DNA of 64,000 nt from Halobacteriovoraceae bacterium (GTDB taxonomy: Bacteria; Bdellovibrionota; Bacteriovoracia; Bacteriovoracales; Bacteriovoracaceae). The stretch spans positions 1-64,000 of the forward strand of contig PAVS01000005.1 in NCBI GenBank assembly GCA_002713145.1. Direction: 5' to 3'. The notes under the pieces were generated by a model. That model worked only from the letters and a program-made list of their open reading frames with translations, was not told the origin of the DNA and did no database searches. Shown here in pieces: positions 16,931 through 25,721 of this stretch (positions within the stretch are counted from its first letter, which is position 1; the number at the start of each line of letters is the position of its first letter). The translations under genes were made by a program, and so were the position numbers.

Positions 16931-17006
16931 GGGGCCGTAGCTCAGTTGGGAGAGCGTTACACTGGCAGTGTAAAGGTCGTCGGTTCGATCCCGATCGGCT
17001 CCACCA
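16931..17006 (+). tRNA. tRNA-Ala (anticodon GGC)
   Basis: A full 76-base cloverleaf with encoded CCA. The acceptor stem GGGGCCG pairs with CGGCTCC (one G-U), the D arm is GCTC/GAGC, and the anticodon stem TTACA/TGTAA encloses loop CTGGCAG with anticodon GGC at 16964-16966. The T loop is TTCGATC. It reads alanine codons GCC and GCU. No integrase or att repeat is visible beside it. Confidence 0.97.
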
Positions 17007-17095
17007 CTTTTTTATAAATATACACATCTTTTAACGTACTTTTAATTAAAGTTCTCTCCGCTTAAATTAATATTATCTTTCCAAAAGGTAAGATT

Positions 17096-17710
17096 ATGAA
17101 ATTAAAAGCAGTATTAATAAATTGTTCCTTAAAGAAAGAGTCTTCAGATTCTTCAACTAATATACTTATTTCTCAAATTCAACATAGTCTCAGTTCTCAC
17201 GGAGTTGAGTCAGAAAGCGTTTACAGTAGAAATTATAATATTCTTCCTGGAGTTAATCATGACGAAGGAGAAAATGATGAATGGTCCAACATTAAAGAGA
17301 AAATCGACGATTGTGATCTCTTGGTTATAGGAACTCCGATCTGGCTTGGGCAACCATCAAGTATAGCTAAAAGAGTGTTAGAGAGAATGAATGCTTATAT
17401 TGACGATACAGACGAGCATGGACGTATGAAAACTTATGGTAAAGTAGCATGTGTCTGTGTTGTCGGTAATGAAGATGGTGCCCACCATGTTTCCGCAGAA
17501 TTGTACCAGGCCCTCAATGATGTCGGGTTCACCTTACCTGCAAATGCCATAAGTTATTGGGTCGGTGAGGCTATGCAGGGAAAAGACTACAAAGATCATA
17601 GAAACGGCTATCCAGAAAAAACCACTAATGCCACATCTCTTATGGTAAGAAACGCTGTTCATCTGGCAAAGCTTCTTCGTGAGAAAAACTATCAGGGCGA
17701 GAAAGGTTAA
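17096..17710 (+). CDS. NADPH-dependent FMN reductase/flavodoxin-like oxidoreductase
   Basis: A 204-aa flavodoxin-fold protein. The N-terminal strand and phosphate loop (VLINCSLKKESSDSSTNIL) and the segment LLVIGTPIWLGQPSS are typical of NAD(P)H-dependent FMN reductases of the WrbA/YwqN type, which reduce flavins, quinones or azo compounds. It has a good ribosome binding site (AAGGTAAG) before the ATG. Its stop lies 17 bases from the convergent MgtC gene, at the edge of the stress-type block, so an oxidative-stress role is plausible but not shown. Confidence 0.87.
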   Translation: MKLKAVLINCSLKKESSDSSTNILISQIQHSLSSHGVESESVYSRNYNILPGVNHDEGENDEWSNIKEKIDDCDLLVIGTPIWLGQPSSIAKRVLERMNAYIDDTDEHGRMKTYGKVACVCVVGNEDGAHHVSAELYQALNDVGFTLPANAISYWVGEAMQGKDYKDHRNGYPEKTTNATSLMVRNAVHLAKLLREKNYQGEKG

Positions 17711-17727
17711 GCTCTCCTATTCATAAT

Positions 17728-18183
17728 TTACTCATTTACAGATTTAATATTTCCATTTTTTGACATCACAGTTTTAAATTTAAATATTATAAGTATGGTT
17801 AGGCTTAATACAATTGCTATTTCTAAGCGATTGAAAGCCACTGCCGCTCCTATTGCCCCCGTACACCATAAACTTGCTGCATTAGCCGTACCACTTACAT
17901 AATCATCATTTTTTATAATGGCACCACCACCTATAAAACCCATCCCTGTAATAACTCCATGAAATACTCTGGACATTGATTCTGTCTCAATCTCTAAAAA
18001 TGATTTTCCAATAAGAATAAATGCACACGTTCCAACAGCAACCAAAGGGTATGTTCTCAACCCTACAGAATGAGTTTTCCTTTCTCTTTGCCAAGCGACC
18101 GGTATCGATAAAAGAAATGTTATACCTAGACGAAATAAATTATTAAATACAGCCGCCCATTCAATTTCTACATCTATTTCCAT
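17728..18183 (-). CDS. MgtC/SapB-family membrane protein
   Basis: A 151-aa protein with four to five transmembrane segments. The family signature is clear: LLSIPVAWQRERK near the N terminus (family pattern with R/E pair), YPLVAVGTCAF, MGFIGGGAIIK and GTANAASLWCTGAIGAA. MgtC proteins help survival at low magnesium and can modulate ATP synthase. This member has the conserved membrane domain but lacks the longer C-terminal ACT-like domain of Salmonella MgtC. It is the last gene of a tight six-gene minus-strand run, 1 base after the DUF4136 gene. Confidence 0.9.
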   Translation of the reverse strand: MEIDVEIEWAAVFNNLFRLGITFLLSIPVAWQRERKTHSVGLRTYPLVAVGTCAFILIGKSFLEIETESMSRVFHGVITGMGFIGGGAIIKNDDYVSGTANAASLWCTGAIGAAVAFNRLEIAIVLSLTILIIFKFKTVMSKNGNIKSVNE

Positions 18184-18184
18184 T

Positions 18185-18757
18185 TTAGTTTAAATCCTTT
18201 TTAAATTTTTCTATAATCAATAAGATCGCAGTTTTTATTTTTTCATTAGTTTTTTCAGTAGTATTAAACTTGATTTGCCCTCGGGCTTCACCATTCCATA
18301 TTTCATTTTTAGTTTGAGGATCTATCATTTGAATTTTAAGTCCTTGTATCTGACGTCTCGTAGGTAGAGTTCGTCCCACAGAAACTCCACCAAAACTAAT
18401 ATTTGATGATCTCCCTACCCCTACACCAACTGAAGTCGAAGGAGTGCTTAAATATGTTTTTCTATAATAATCAAACCTAACAATATAATCAGCTTCGGAA
18501 ATATTATTAGTATGATGGTGACCTAGCTTGCTCATAGATTCATTAAAATGCTTGATAATTCTTTGTCCAATGAGTGAGTCAGGATCAAAGCGATCTTTGT
18601 TATCAAAATTAAAAGTATAGGCTTCTAATTGTTTGAAATTATAATTTTCTTTTTGATCAGAATCCACACTAAATCCGGAACAGCTTATAAACAGAATGAG
18701 TGAGAGAAAAAGGAATATTGAATTTTGGACGATTATTTTATCTCTATAATTATTCAT
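18185..18757 (-). CDS. DUF4136 lipoprotein
   Basis: A 190-aa lipoprotein: a hydrophobic N terminus ends in lipobox FISC, with the lipidated Cys at about residue 26. The body matches DUF4136: YTFNF near the start, a SEADYIVRF strand, a Gly/Ser/Val-rich middle and the closing NEIWNGEARGQI segment. Function of the family is unknown; members sit at the outer membrane in many proteobacteria. Its start overlaps the stop of the upstream hydrolase gene by 4 bases, so the two are translationally coupled. Confidence 0.85.
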   Translation of the reverse strand: MNNYRDKIIVQNSIFLFLSLILFISCSGFSVDSDQKENYNFKQLEAYTFNFDNKDRFDPDSLIGQRIIKHFNESMSKLGHHHTNNISEADYIVRFDYYRKTYLSTPSTSVGVGVGRSSNISFGGVSVGRTLPTRRQIQGLKIQMIDPQTKNEIWNGEARGQIKFNTTEKTNEKIKTAILLIIEKFKKDLN

Positions 18758-20781
18758 AAATACTCTCTTAAAACATTATAACTCCAACTATGGCTAAAGC
18801 AGCGGCGCGAGTTATGATAGGCATCAAGATCACTATCAATATAAAAATACTTTTTATCTGCACGTAAAACTGTCTGAGCTTTTATCTTAATATTCCAATC
18901 ATCATTAGGTCTAGAAAAATGTCTTTCCGATTTAACAGTTCCTTTTAATGAATTATAATCATTATGTTGATAACTATAAATTTCTTCTGATCTTCTTTTT
19001 ACCCGCATCCCTACTTTTTTAAGCATATATTCCCCCTCATCTTTTACCACTTTAAGCTTAGAAATATCTTGTCCAAGGTCTCTTAGAACTTGCCACTTAT
19101 AGTCTTGTGGTTGGATAGTTTCTTTTTCTAATGGCTTTGCACCTACAGGGGTTGAAAGCTCCTCAGAGTAGCTTATATCTGATTTAATTTCTGGAAGACG
19201 AAAATAGCAATTATCCTGATCAATTTCACAAGAAAAATCTTCTGGCGATGGCCATGCTATAGGCCAATAAGAAGTTGACAGTGATACTCTAATAGCGTTT
19301 CCTGCTGCGAAATTTTGAGCGACATGATTTAACTTAATTTCAACTTCAATAAACTCATCTGATGGAATTTCACTAGGAAACTCGTCACTCTCACGATGAC
19401 AAAGATTAAGCATCCCATAAGAAACTCTTCTCACCTCTCCATTAGGCAAAACATCACTTAATCGCGCAATAACTTGCCCTTGTTTTTGCTTAGTTCTTAA
19501 ACGCAACTTAACCCGTGGTTGCCCTAAAATTTTACAATCAGACTTCAACGGGGAGGTTTCAAAAACAAGTGCTCCGCCATCTTCTTCTCTTTGATCTAGC
19601 GGAAGATCCGGAGTAGAGCTAAATGAGCACCACTTTCCTGAAAATAATCCTACACTTAATGGGCTAGAGAGCTGATGTATTTTAGTTGATTTTGTATGAC
19701 CTAAATCTTTTAAAGAATAATAATTATTTTCAATATTTTCATTAGGCCATGAGTTAACAGCAACCCATCGACCTGGTTTTTTTTCAACTGTAAAACTTGG
19801 TGATACTGTATCGTGTAACCATACCCTTAATTTAGGAAAATTTGAGAATGATGTTTTTTTACCTTTTAACCAATGGTCCCACCACATAAGTGACTCTTGT
19901 AAAAAACCCATCGCAGGACCAGGAATCCCCATATGCGGATAATTGTGTCCCCAAGGACCGATAAGTCCGTAACAAGGTGACTTAAGATTTTTTACTAATT
20001 TAAACACAGTTGAAGTATAGCCATCGGCCCAACCACTTATGACAAAAACAGGAATATCTATATTCTCATAAGCTTCACACACAGACCCGTGTTTCCAGTA
20101 ATCATTTCGATAGGAGTTTTCTATCCAATATTTTAGCCAAGGCTTATTTTGGTTTAGTCTTTCCAACCATATTTCCTTCCATTTATCTCCTAAATGCTTG
20201 GGATCAGGTGGGCATGCATTAAATGCAAACATCTCTGCCGCCCATGAAAGATTATCACATAACATACAGCCTCCCATGAAATGGACATCTGTTGAATAAC
20301 GGTCATCTGAGGCACTCACAGCTATAATCGCCTTTAATGCATTTGGCTTTTTTGCTGCAACTTGAAGTGCATTAAAACCTCCCCAAGACTTCCCCATCAT
20401 TCCTACAGATCCATTCGACCAGTGCTGAGAAGCAATCCAATTTATTATTTCGACGGCATCATTAAGCTCGGTTTCTAAATATTCATCTTTCAAAATACCT
20501 TCTGAACTACCACTTCCTCGCAAATCAACTCTGATAGCTGCATGACCATGACCTGCAAAATAACCATGATTAATAGAATCCCGATAGGCCGTCACATCAG
20601 TTTTACGATAGGGAATAAACTCCAATATCGCAGGAACTTTAGATTTTTTGGCACAACTGGGCATCCATATTTTTGCACTTAACTTGGTACCATCACTCAG
20701 TGGTATCCACATATGTTCAATGATTTCGACATCATTAGGAAAATCAATAATCTTTTTATATTTAGGTTCGGGAATCTTCAT
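18754..20781 (-). CDS. CocE/NonD-family hydrolase (X-Pro dipeptidyl-peptidase S15-like)
   Basis: A 675-aa alpha/beta-hydrolase. The S15 catalytic domain contains nucleophile motif GKSWGG, the acid region in GWADGY and catalytic His in GPWGHNYPH. A C-terminal jelly-roll domain (about residues 370-550) is typical of CocE and PepX. There is no signal peptide. Family members cleave acyl esters or amides such as cocaine, glutaryl-ACA or X-Pro peptides; the substrate here is unknown. About 100 extra residues after the jelly roll are unassigned. It starts 3 bases after the ATP-grasp gene and overlaps the next gene by 4 bases. Confidence 0.88.
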   Translation of the reverse strand: MKIPEPKYKKIIDFPNDVEIIEHMWIPLSDGTKLSAKIWMPSCAKKSKVPAILEFIPYRKTDVTAYRDSINHGYFAGHGHAAIRVDLRGSGSSEGILKDEYLETELNDAVEIINWIASQHWSNGSVGMMGKSWGGFNALQVAAKKPNALKAIIAVSASDDRYSTDVHFMGGCMLCDNLSWAAEMFAFNACPPDPKHLGDKWKEIWLERLNQNKPWLKYWIENSYRNDYWKHGSVCEAYENIDIPVFVISGWADGYTSTVFKLVKNLKSPCYGLIGPWGHNYPHMGIPGPAMGFLQESLMWWDHWLKGKKTSFSNFPKLRVWLHDTVSPSFTVEKKPGRWVAVNSWPNENIENNYYSLKDLGHTKSTKIHQLSSPLSVGLFSGKWCSFSSTPDLPLDQREEDGGALVFETSPLKSDCKILGQPRVKLRLRTKQKQGQVIARLSDVLPNGEVRRVSYGMLNLCHRESDEFPSEIPSDEFIEVEIKLNHVAQNFAAGNAIRVSLSTSYWPIAWPSPEDFSCEIDQDNCYFRLPEIKSDISYSEELSTPVGAKPLEKETIQPQDYKWQVLRDLGQDISKLKVVKDEGEYMLKKVGMRVKRRSEEIYSYQHNDYNSLKGTVKSERHFSRPNDDWNIKIKAQTVLRADKKYFYIDSDLDAYHNSRRCFSHSWSYNVLREYL

Positions 20782-20784
20782 AAA

Positions 20785-22074
20785 TTACCTCACTATTTGA
20801 AAGTTTAAATGTTTTTTAATTTCTTTATATTGATCAAGCAATGCTTGATGTGTTTTGTCCCCTAGGTAGAGTAAAGCTAGCTCAAAACTATAACTATCTT
20901 GTTCTTTTAAATCTGAAAGCTTCATGCCTAAATCTATGGGAAATTTAATTTTTAAACCTGGAAACTTTTTCCTTAACTTACTAAGGGTCGAGCTAGAAGG
21001 CATTCCAGCAACTACGCCGTCACTATATGCTCTGATGAAAAACTTTCCAGAATATTTAAATTGACCTTTTCTAACTAGCTCGTCTGGTTTTTGACCGAGG
21101 GCCAACTCACACGATATCTCTAAATTAGATATATTATCTACATACTGAATAGGAAGTGTATGGCTTTGAGAAACCCTTGGATTGATTTCAAGTACAACTA
21201 GTCGTTTTGTCTTTTGGTCATAGAAAAACTCTATATTGAAAGGAGCATTATTATAGCCTACCCCTAACATAATTTTTTCTGAAATATCAATCATAGATTG
21301 TTTAATATCTGAAGTTAGTTGAGAGGGGTATTCATATCCTATAAAACTACAGTCAGACTTGTCATTGATATTATCAAAGATAGCATATCCATGAACTTTC
21401 CCGTTAAAAACATATCCTTCGACAGTAAATTGATTACCTGTCAGGCATTCTTCGGCCAAAAAATATCTGCTTGTATCAGTAGGGATATCTTTTGGTAAAT
21501 TAACTTGATTTACAAAAAAACTAAAGACATTTGCAAGTGGATTCTTTTTTTTACGCAGTAATGCAATTATATTCTTTTCTTCCTCTGGGTTGTTTATTTT
21601 AAATGCTAGCTGGGAAGAGAGAGACTTGATTGGCTTTAACCAATAAGGATAGCTCAATTTTTTTGCTCCAATAGATTCTGTGTTTTCTAAATCAATCAAT
21701 TCGAATTCTGGAGTATACTCAGCAATAAGATTTTTTTGAAGCTTTCTCGACCAATACTTATGTTCACATTTAAGTGTACTTAAAAATGAAGCTCCTGGAA
21801 AAGAGTATTTGTCGACAAAATATGATCTTAATAAAGTCGAAGGAAAATCCCAATAGGCCATCACACCATCATATGCACCTTTTTTAACTTTTTGTTCAAT
21901 TGATTGAAGATAGTCCTTCCATTCTTTTTTATCTTTCAATGCTGCTTCTTTAAGTTCTTCAATCCCTAACGATGTATCTATTTGATATTTCTTTTTATGG
22001 GCTAATTTTTCAAGTTGTTTAGTATGGAATGAATCTGCTCCAATGACTAAAACATTTTTTTTATTGGCGACCAT
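20785..22074 (-). CDS. ATP-grasp domain protein
   Basis: A 429-aa predicted ATP-dependent carboxylate-amine ligase. An N-terminal Rossmann-like part (NVLVIGADSF) precedes the ATP-grasp fold: LSYPYWLKPI (Lys binding nucleotide), LAEECLTGNQFTVEGYVF and the metal site FNIEFF...VLEINPRVS. It resembles BtrJ/carbamoyl-phosphate-like ligases, so it probably joins an amine to a carboxylate through an acyl phosphate. I chose the ATG at 22074 because of AAGGAG just upstream; a longer frame would run into the pcm gene. Substrates are unknown. Lying between pcm and a CocE hydrolase, it may make or remake the bond that hydrolase cuts. Confidence 0.83.
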   Translation of the reverse strand: MVANKKNVLVIGADSFHTKQLEKLAHKKKYQIDTSLGIEELKEAALKDKKEWKDYLQSIEQKVKKGAYDGVMAYWDFPSTLLRSYFVDKYSFPGASFLSTLKCEHKYWSRKLQKNLIAEYTPEFELIDLENTESIGAKKLSYPYWLKPIKSLSSQLAFKINNPEEEKNIIALLRKKKNPLANVFSFFVNQVNLPKDIPTDTSRYFLAEECLTGNQFTVEGYVFNGKVHGYAIFDNINDKSDCSFIGYEYPSQLTSDIKQSMIDISEKIMLGVGYNNAPFNIEFFYDQKTKRLVVLEINPRVSQSHTLPIQYVDNISNLEISCELALGQKPDELVRKGQFKYSGKFFIRAYSDGVVAGMPSSSTLSKLRKKFPGLKIKFPIDLGMKLSDLKEQDSYSFELALLYLGDKTHQALLDQYKEIKKHLNFQIVR

Positions 22075-22106
22075 TACACTCTCCTTTAGACTTTTAAAAT
22101 TTATTC

Positions 22107-22736
22107 CTATGAAATCATGGGAACAAACCGTACCGGTAAAAGAAATTCTTCCTGACATTGCCCTTCAATTTTTTTATATCTAAAAAGTTCTTGAGTCTCA
22201 TGGTGACTTCCAATAGGGGCAATCATAATTCCACCTTCAGCTAACTGTTCCCATAATTGATCTGGAAAAGAAGCAGGTGCAGCAGTTAAAATAATCTTAT
22301 CAAAGGGAGCTTTTTCTGGAACACCTTTAAAGCCATCCCTTGAATAAATGAAAATATTCTCTAGATTTTCCAGCTTTGACTGGGCCTTTTCAAAAAGCTC
22401 AGGTACGACTTCCAATGTATGCACTTCTTTTGCCAATCGACTCATAAGAGCTGCGTTATAACCGGAGCCCGTCCCAATCTCTAAAACTTTATCTGTATTT
22501 TTTAATTCCAACTTATCAATCATATATGCCACAACATAGGGCTGTGAAATAGTTTGACCATGACCAATTCCCAAAGGTCCATCCCAATAAGCAAAATCTT
22601 GTTTATCTAGTGGGACGTATTCTTCTCTAGGTGTTTCTGACATTGCATTCAAAAGATGAGTATTGTTAATTCCTCTCTTTTTAATCTGATTTTCAATCAT
22701 ATGGTATCTATTCTCAATAATTTTTTCATTTTCCAT
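22107..22736 (-). CDS. pcm: Protein-L-isoaspartate O-methyltransferase
   Basis: A 209-aa cytoplasmic repair enzyme that methylates isoaspartyl residues in aged proteins using SAM. Diagnostic segments are PREEYVP, GHGQTISQPYVVAYM and the SAM-binding motif VLEIGTGSGYNAALM, followed by ILTAAPASFPDQLW. The length is normal. It sits 10 bases after the erythromycin-esterase-like gene and 32 before the ATP-grasp gene in a six-gene run, as in other stress-type clusters. Confidence 0.95.
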   Translation of the reverse strand: MENEKIIENRYHMIENQIKKRGINNTHLLNAMSETPREEYVPLDKQDFAYWDGPLGIGHGQTISQPYVVAYMIDKLELKNTDKVLEIGTGSGYNAALMSRLAKEVHTLEVVPELFEKAQSKLENLENIFIYSRDGFKGVPEKAPFDKIILTAAPASFPDQLWEQLAEGGIMIAPIGSHHETQELFRYKKIEGQCQEEFLLPVRFVPMIS

Positions 22737-22746
22737 ATTAATGCTC

Positions 22747-24009
22747 CTACAATCCGATGGGATATGTATCCATAGCTTTATCCAAATTTGGCTTCCAAGT
22801 ACTGATATTATCTAATGGTTTTAATGCTGAGGTTTTTTCTAAATATATGAGCCAGTCAAATCTCTTTGCTAATGAACTATTAAAGTAATGGCTTCTTATC
22901 TCAGTTTCTGGTCGGTAAATAACTCCTACTGCACGCTCAAGCCTTAAAGTCTGAAAACCTTCGGTATTTGTTTGAGCAATAAAATTTCCTTTATTTAATC
23001 TTGCTAAATAAGCTGCATGTGAATCAGGATGTGCCTGGTTTAAATAGAAGTATTTAGCCGGATCTCCCCAATTGTCAGCAGCTGTGACACTACCACTTGA
23101 CGTCATCATACCGATAAGTGCGACCCTCTCTTCAAAGTGCTCTTTTGCGATCTCACCTAAAGTAATTTCATGTTGCGTTTGTCGATGATCGGCACTTGCA
23201 TCACCTACATGGGAGTTATGTGCCCAAACGATGACTTTGGGTGGCCTCTTTAATTTTTTTCTTTCATTTTCCATAAGAATATTTAAGCACTTCATCATAT
23301 GTCCATCTCGAATATTCCATGTACTCACACCTGGTTGATAAAGATTGCGATAGTAAGCTTCTGCTGCAGCAATATTTTGAGCACTTAAATGTAAATTTAA
23401 TAAGCAATCCTCATCGTCATAAACATTGTTTTGATCGTTTATAAATTTTTTAATATCAAGCAATTGACGTATGACTTCATCTTCACAATCTTTTAAAGCC
23501 TGATAGGTATCTTTTGCATATTGATCACTATCAAAATCCCTTAACCCCAAACATGAATAGCGCTGTTTAGCGAGGTTAGCCGCTTCAGGGTTCATTGTAT
23601 TCAAAATCTCTAAGATATTACCAAATGCATTATTTATGCCATAGAGATCAATTCCAAAGACACCTGTTTTTATACTCAAATTTTTATTAAATTCATGAAG
23701 CCAATTTATAAAGTCTACCATAACCTTATTGCGCCACATCCATAACGGAAAGCGTTTAAAATCACTTAGAGCTTGTGTAGCAGTATCATTTGATAAATGT
23801 TTAACAAACCTATTGATTCTAAAAGTATCAGGCCAATCTCCTTCGATAGCGACTATAGAAAATCCATACTCACTAATTAATTCTTTTGTAATCTCCGCCC
23901 GCACTTTATAAAACTCGTGAGTACCATGAGTTGACTCACCTATCATTACGATTGATTTATCTTGTACAGATGTTAGTAATTCATTCATACTTATCGCTTG
24001 CCTTACCAT
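22747..24009 (-). CDS. Erythromycin esterase family protein
   Basis: A 420-aa protein of the EreA/B-like superfamily (about 400-430 aa). The family hallmark IGESTHGTHEFYKVRAEI lies near the N terminus, with WAHNSHVGDAS and the conserved His/Glu set further on. Despite the name, most members outside resistance plasmids do not act on macrolides, so the substrate is unknown. The start is uncertain: 24009 has GGGAAG upstream, while an ATG at 24039 in the same frame has no ribosome binding site. It is the first gene of the six-gene minus-strand run. Confidence 0.88.
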   Translation of the reverse strand: MVRQAISMNELLTSVQDKSIVMIGESTHGTHEFYKVRAEITKELISEYGFSIVAIEGDWPDTFRINRFVKHLSNDTATQALSDFKRFPLWMWRNKVMVDFINWLHEFNKNLSIKTGVFGIDLYGINNAFGNILEILNTMNPEAANLAKQRYSCLGLRDFDSDQYAKDTYQALKDCEDEVIRQLLDIKKFINDQNNVYDDEDCLLNLHLSAQNIAAAEAYYRNLYQPGVSTWNIRDGHMMKCLNILMENERKKLKRPPKVIVWAHNSHVGDASADHRQTQHEITLGEIAKEHFEERVALIGMMTSSGSVTAADNWGDPAKYFYLNQAHPDSHAAYLARLNKGNFIAQTNTEGFQTLRLERAVGVIYRPETEIRSHYFNSSLAKRFDWLIYLEKTSALKPLDNISTWKPNLDKAMDTYPIGL

Positions 24010-24178
24010 TTTAGAAACTTCCCATACAAGGCATTTCATTTCATGATAATTGAAACTATTTTTATATTTTAATTTTCACAAAACAATATAACTCCAGAGA
24101 ATTCTTCGTATGTTTTACTGGCTAAGATATGCAACAAAAGAATGTATAACTAATTCTATAACTAACCGAGGAGAAAAT

Positions 24179-24589
24179 ATGCAAATTAATGAAATTATGA
24201 GTAAGAATGTTGAGTATTTGAACAAAAGCAAGTCAGTAAAAGAAGCTGCACAACTTATGCAAAAAAGTGACTGCGGATCAATACCCGTTGAAGAAAACGA
24301 CAAACTGATTGGTATGATCACCGATCGTGACCTTGCTCTAAGAATACTTGCTGAAGGTAAATCTGCTGACACCCCTATATCAGAATGTATTAATGGGAGT
24401 ATTAAATATTGCTTTGATGATCAAAGCGTAGAAGAAGTAGCGAGTCAGATGAGTGAGTTAAAAATACGCAGAATGCCAGTGATGAATAGAGATAAAAAAC
24501 TTGTTGGTATTGTTAGCTTAGGTGACCTTGCAACCAGCCAAAGTGCAAGAGATAAAACAGCTGAAGTTTACAAAAACATTGCAAGATAA
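24179..24589 (+). CDS. CBS-domain protein
   Basis: A 136-aa protein made of a CBS pair. The first CBS (about residues 1-60) has IMSKNVEYLNK and IGMITDRDLALRIL; the second (about 68-130) has RRMPVMNRDKKLVGIVSLGD. CBS pairs bind adenosine nucleotides and sense energy state. I chose the ATG at 24179 because of CGAGGAGA just upstream; an in-frame ATG 69 bases earlier lacks such a site. It is divergent to the erythromycin-esterase-like gene and 11 bases ahead of the Cys-rich gene, with a strong shared terminator after it. Confidence 0.92.
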   Translation: MQINEIMSKNVEYLNKSKSVKEAAQLMQKSDCGSIPVEENDKLIGMITDRDLALRILAEGKSADTPISECINGSIKYCFDDQSVEEVASQMSELKIRRMPVMNRDKKLVGIVSLGDLATSQSARDKTAEVYKNIAR

Positions 24590-24600
24590 GGTAGGTATTT

Positions 24601-24816
24601 ATGGCCAATCAATTAAGCTGTGATAAATGTGGAAATAATTATGAAGCTAAAAATACGCTTCAAATAAGCTATAAAAATAAGTCATATAATTTTGATAGCT
24701 TTGAATGTGCTATTTCACATATTGCACCAAAATGCGTTACATGCAATGTTATTATTATCGGTCATGGACTTGAAGAAAATAATCAATATTATTGTTGTAA
24801 GAATTGTATGAGATAA
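24601..24816 (+). CDS. Small Cys-rich (zinc-ribbon-like) protein
   Basis: A 71-aa protein with CxxC at CDKC, CVTC and CKNC plus two further Cys (FECA and YYCC), suggesting binding of one or two zinc ions. The pattern resembles bacterial metallothionein-like or zinc-ribbon proteins, but I cannot place it in a family. It follows the CBS gene by 11 bases, so a shared operon is likely. No enzymatic motif is seen. Confidence 0.78.
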   Translation: MANQLSCDKCGNNYEAKNTLQISYKNKSYNFDSFECAISHIAPKCVTCNVIIIGHGLEENNQYYCCKNCMR

Positions 24817-24821
24817 AATTA

Positions 24822-24860
24822 AGTGAGGATTGGCCGAGTGCTAATCCTCACTGTTTTTTT
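24822..24860 (+). terminator. Strong intrinsic terminator
   Basis: AGTGAGGATT at 24822-24831 pairs perfectly with AATCCTCACT at 24843-24852, followed by G and seven T residues. It ends the CBS/Cys-rich transcript and overlaps the 3' end of the convergent BON gene by two bases. Confidence 0.92.
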
Positions 24861-25338
24861 AATGGTAGTTTTTGTTCTCGTCACCCGTATTCAACTTTAA
24901 AGAGTTTTGAATATCATGAATTCCACTAATATTTTCTAATATATTTTCTGCTCTTCTTTTCATTTGACGATTTTTAATAGTACCTGACAATGTAATGACT
25001 CCATCATCTACGTTTACATCCAAATCACTTGCGTTAACATATTGATCTCTTTCTAAGATACTACAGGCTTCTTCTTTAATATTTCCATCAGGTCTCTTCC
25101 AACCCTTAGGTCCAATTCCAGTATAATCTGTTTGATTTTCTTCAACACTCATATGGGGAGACTGAAACGATACCTTTGAGCGGTAACGTTCTTCAGGAAG
25201 TTGTTCTCGACTATACCCTCTATTGAATTCTTTATTATAACCACGTTCATATTGAATATTCCTATTTCGCTCACGATCATATTGTGGATTATTGTAGTAT
25301 TGAGAGTTTCGGGGGTCATTAGCATATTTCTCGTTCAT
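24859..25338 (-). CDS. BON-domain protein
   Basis: A 159-aa protein. The first 60 residues are Tyr/Asn/Arg/Glu-rich with short repeats (YNNPQYDRERN, YERGYNKEF, NRGYSREQ), probably disordered. The C-terminal BON domain (about 85-150) shows VNASDLDVNVDDGVITLSGT and RRAENILENISG. BON domains bind phospholipid membranes and occur in osmotic-stress proteins such as OsmY. No signal peptide is visible, which is unusual for an OsmY-like protein, so it may act in the cytoplasm. Confidence 0.88.
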   Translation of the reverse strand: MNEKYANDPRNSQYYNNPQYDRERNRNIQYERGYNKEFNRGYSREQLPEERYRSKVSFQSPHMSVEENQTDYTGIGPKGWKRPDGNIKEEACSILERDQYVNASDLDVNVDDGVITLSGTIKNRQMKRRAENILENISGIHDIQNSLKLNTGDENKNYH

Positions 25339-25545
25339 ATTAAGCTCCTTAGGGTTTTAAAATAAGAGTCATCTCTCAATGGGTATACTACAAAAAGAAG
25401 GTATATATTCTGTGATAAAACATATAAATCTTTGTAGAGATCCCTTCATATCTACCACTCAAAAGTCTAGAATTATTAACATTCTTTTAAAGTCTCATTA
25501 AGACGACTCTACCTACAGTCTCTTATAATAAGTATGGAGGTTATT

Positions 25546-25721
25546 ATGAAAGAACGAAATCATAAGAAAGTAACAAAAGACAAAGATTCAGAAAAAAATA
25601 AACAGGAAACGCCCTATAGGGATTATCGCCAAACAAAAAAGGAACTCTAACAAAAGAGGAAGAAATCGATGAAGAGATCGATGAAAGTTTTCCGGCTAGT
25701 GATCCTCCTGCGAATTACTGA
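25546..25721 (+). CDS. Small FPASDPP-motif protein, two frames joined at a slippery site
   Basis: A gene of about 58 codons read in two frames. Frame 1 starts at ATG 25546 behind a strong GGAGG and ends at a stop at 25648-25650. The -1 frame continues to 25721 and encodes GTLTKEEEIDEEIDESFPAS followed by DPPANY. The FPASDPP motif is characteristic of a widespread small-protein family, from memory of that family. The frames meet at A AAA AAG (25635-25641), in the register of the dnaX -1 frameshift heptamer, with AGGG at 25618-25621 upstream. Programmed frameshifting, a true mutation and a homopolymer sequencing error are all possible. A TATAAT lies at 25524-25529. Its stop is next to the convergent endonuclease gene. 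Confidence 0.62.

Noticed and set aside
16931-17096. Genomic island inserted at tRNA-Ala
   Set aside because: No integrase gene and no repeat of the tRNA 3' end were seen downstream in the window.
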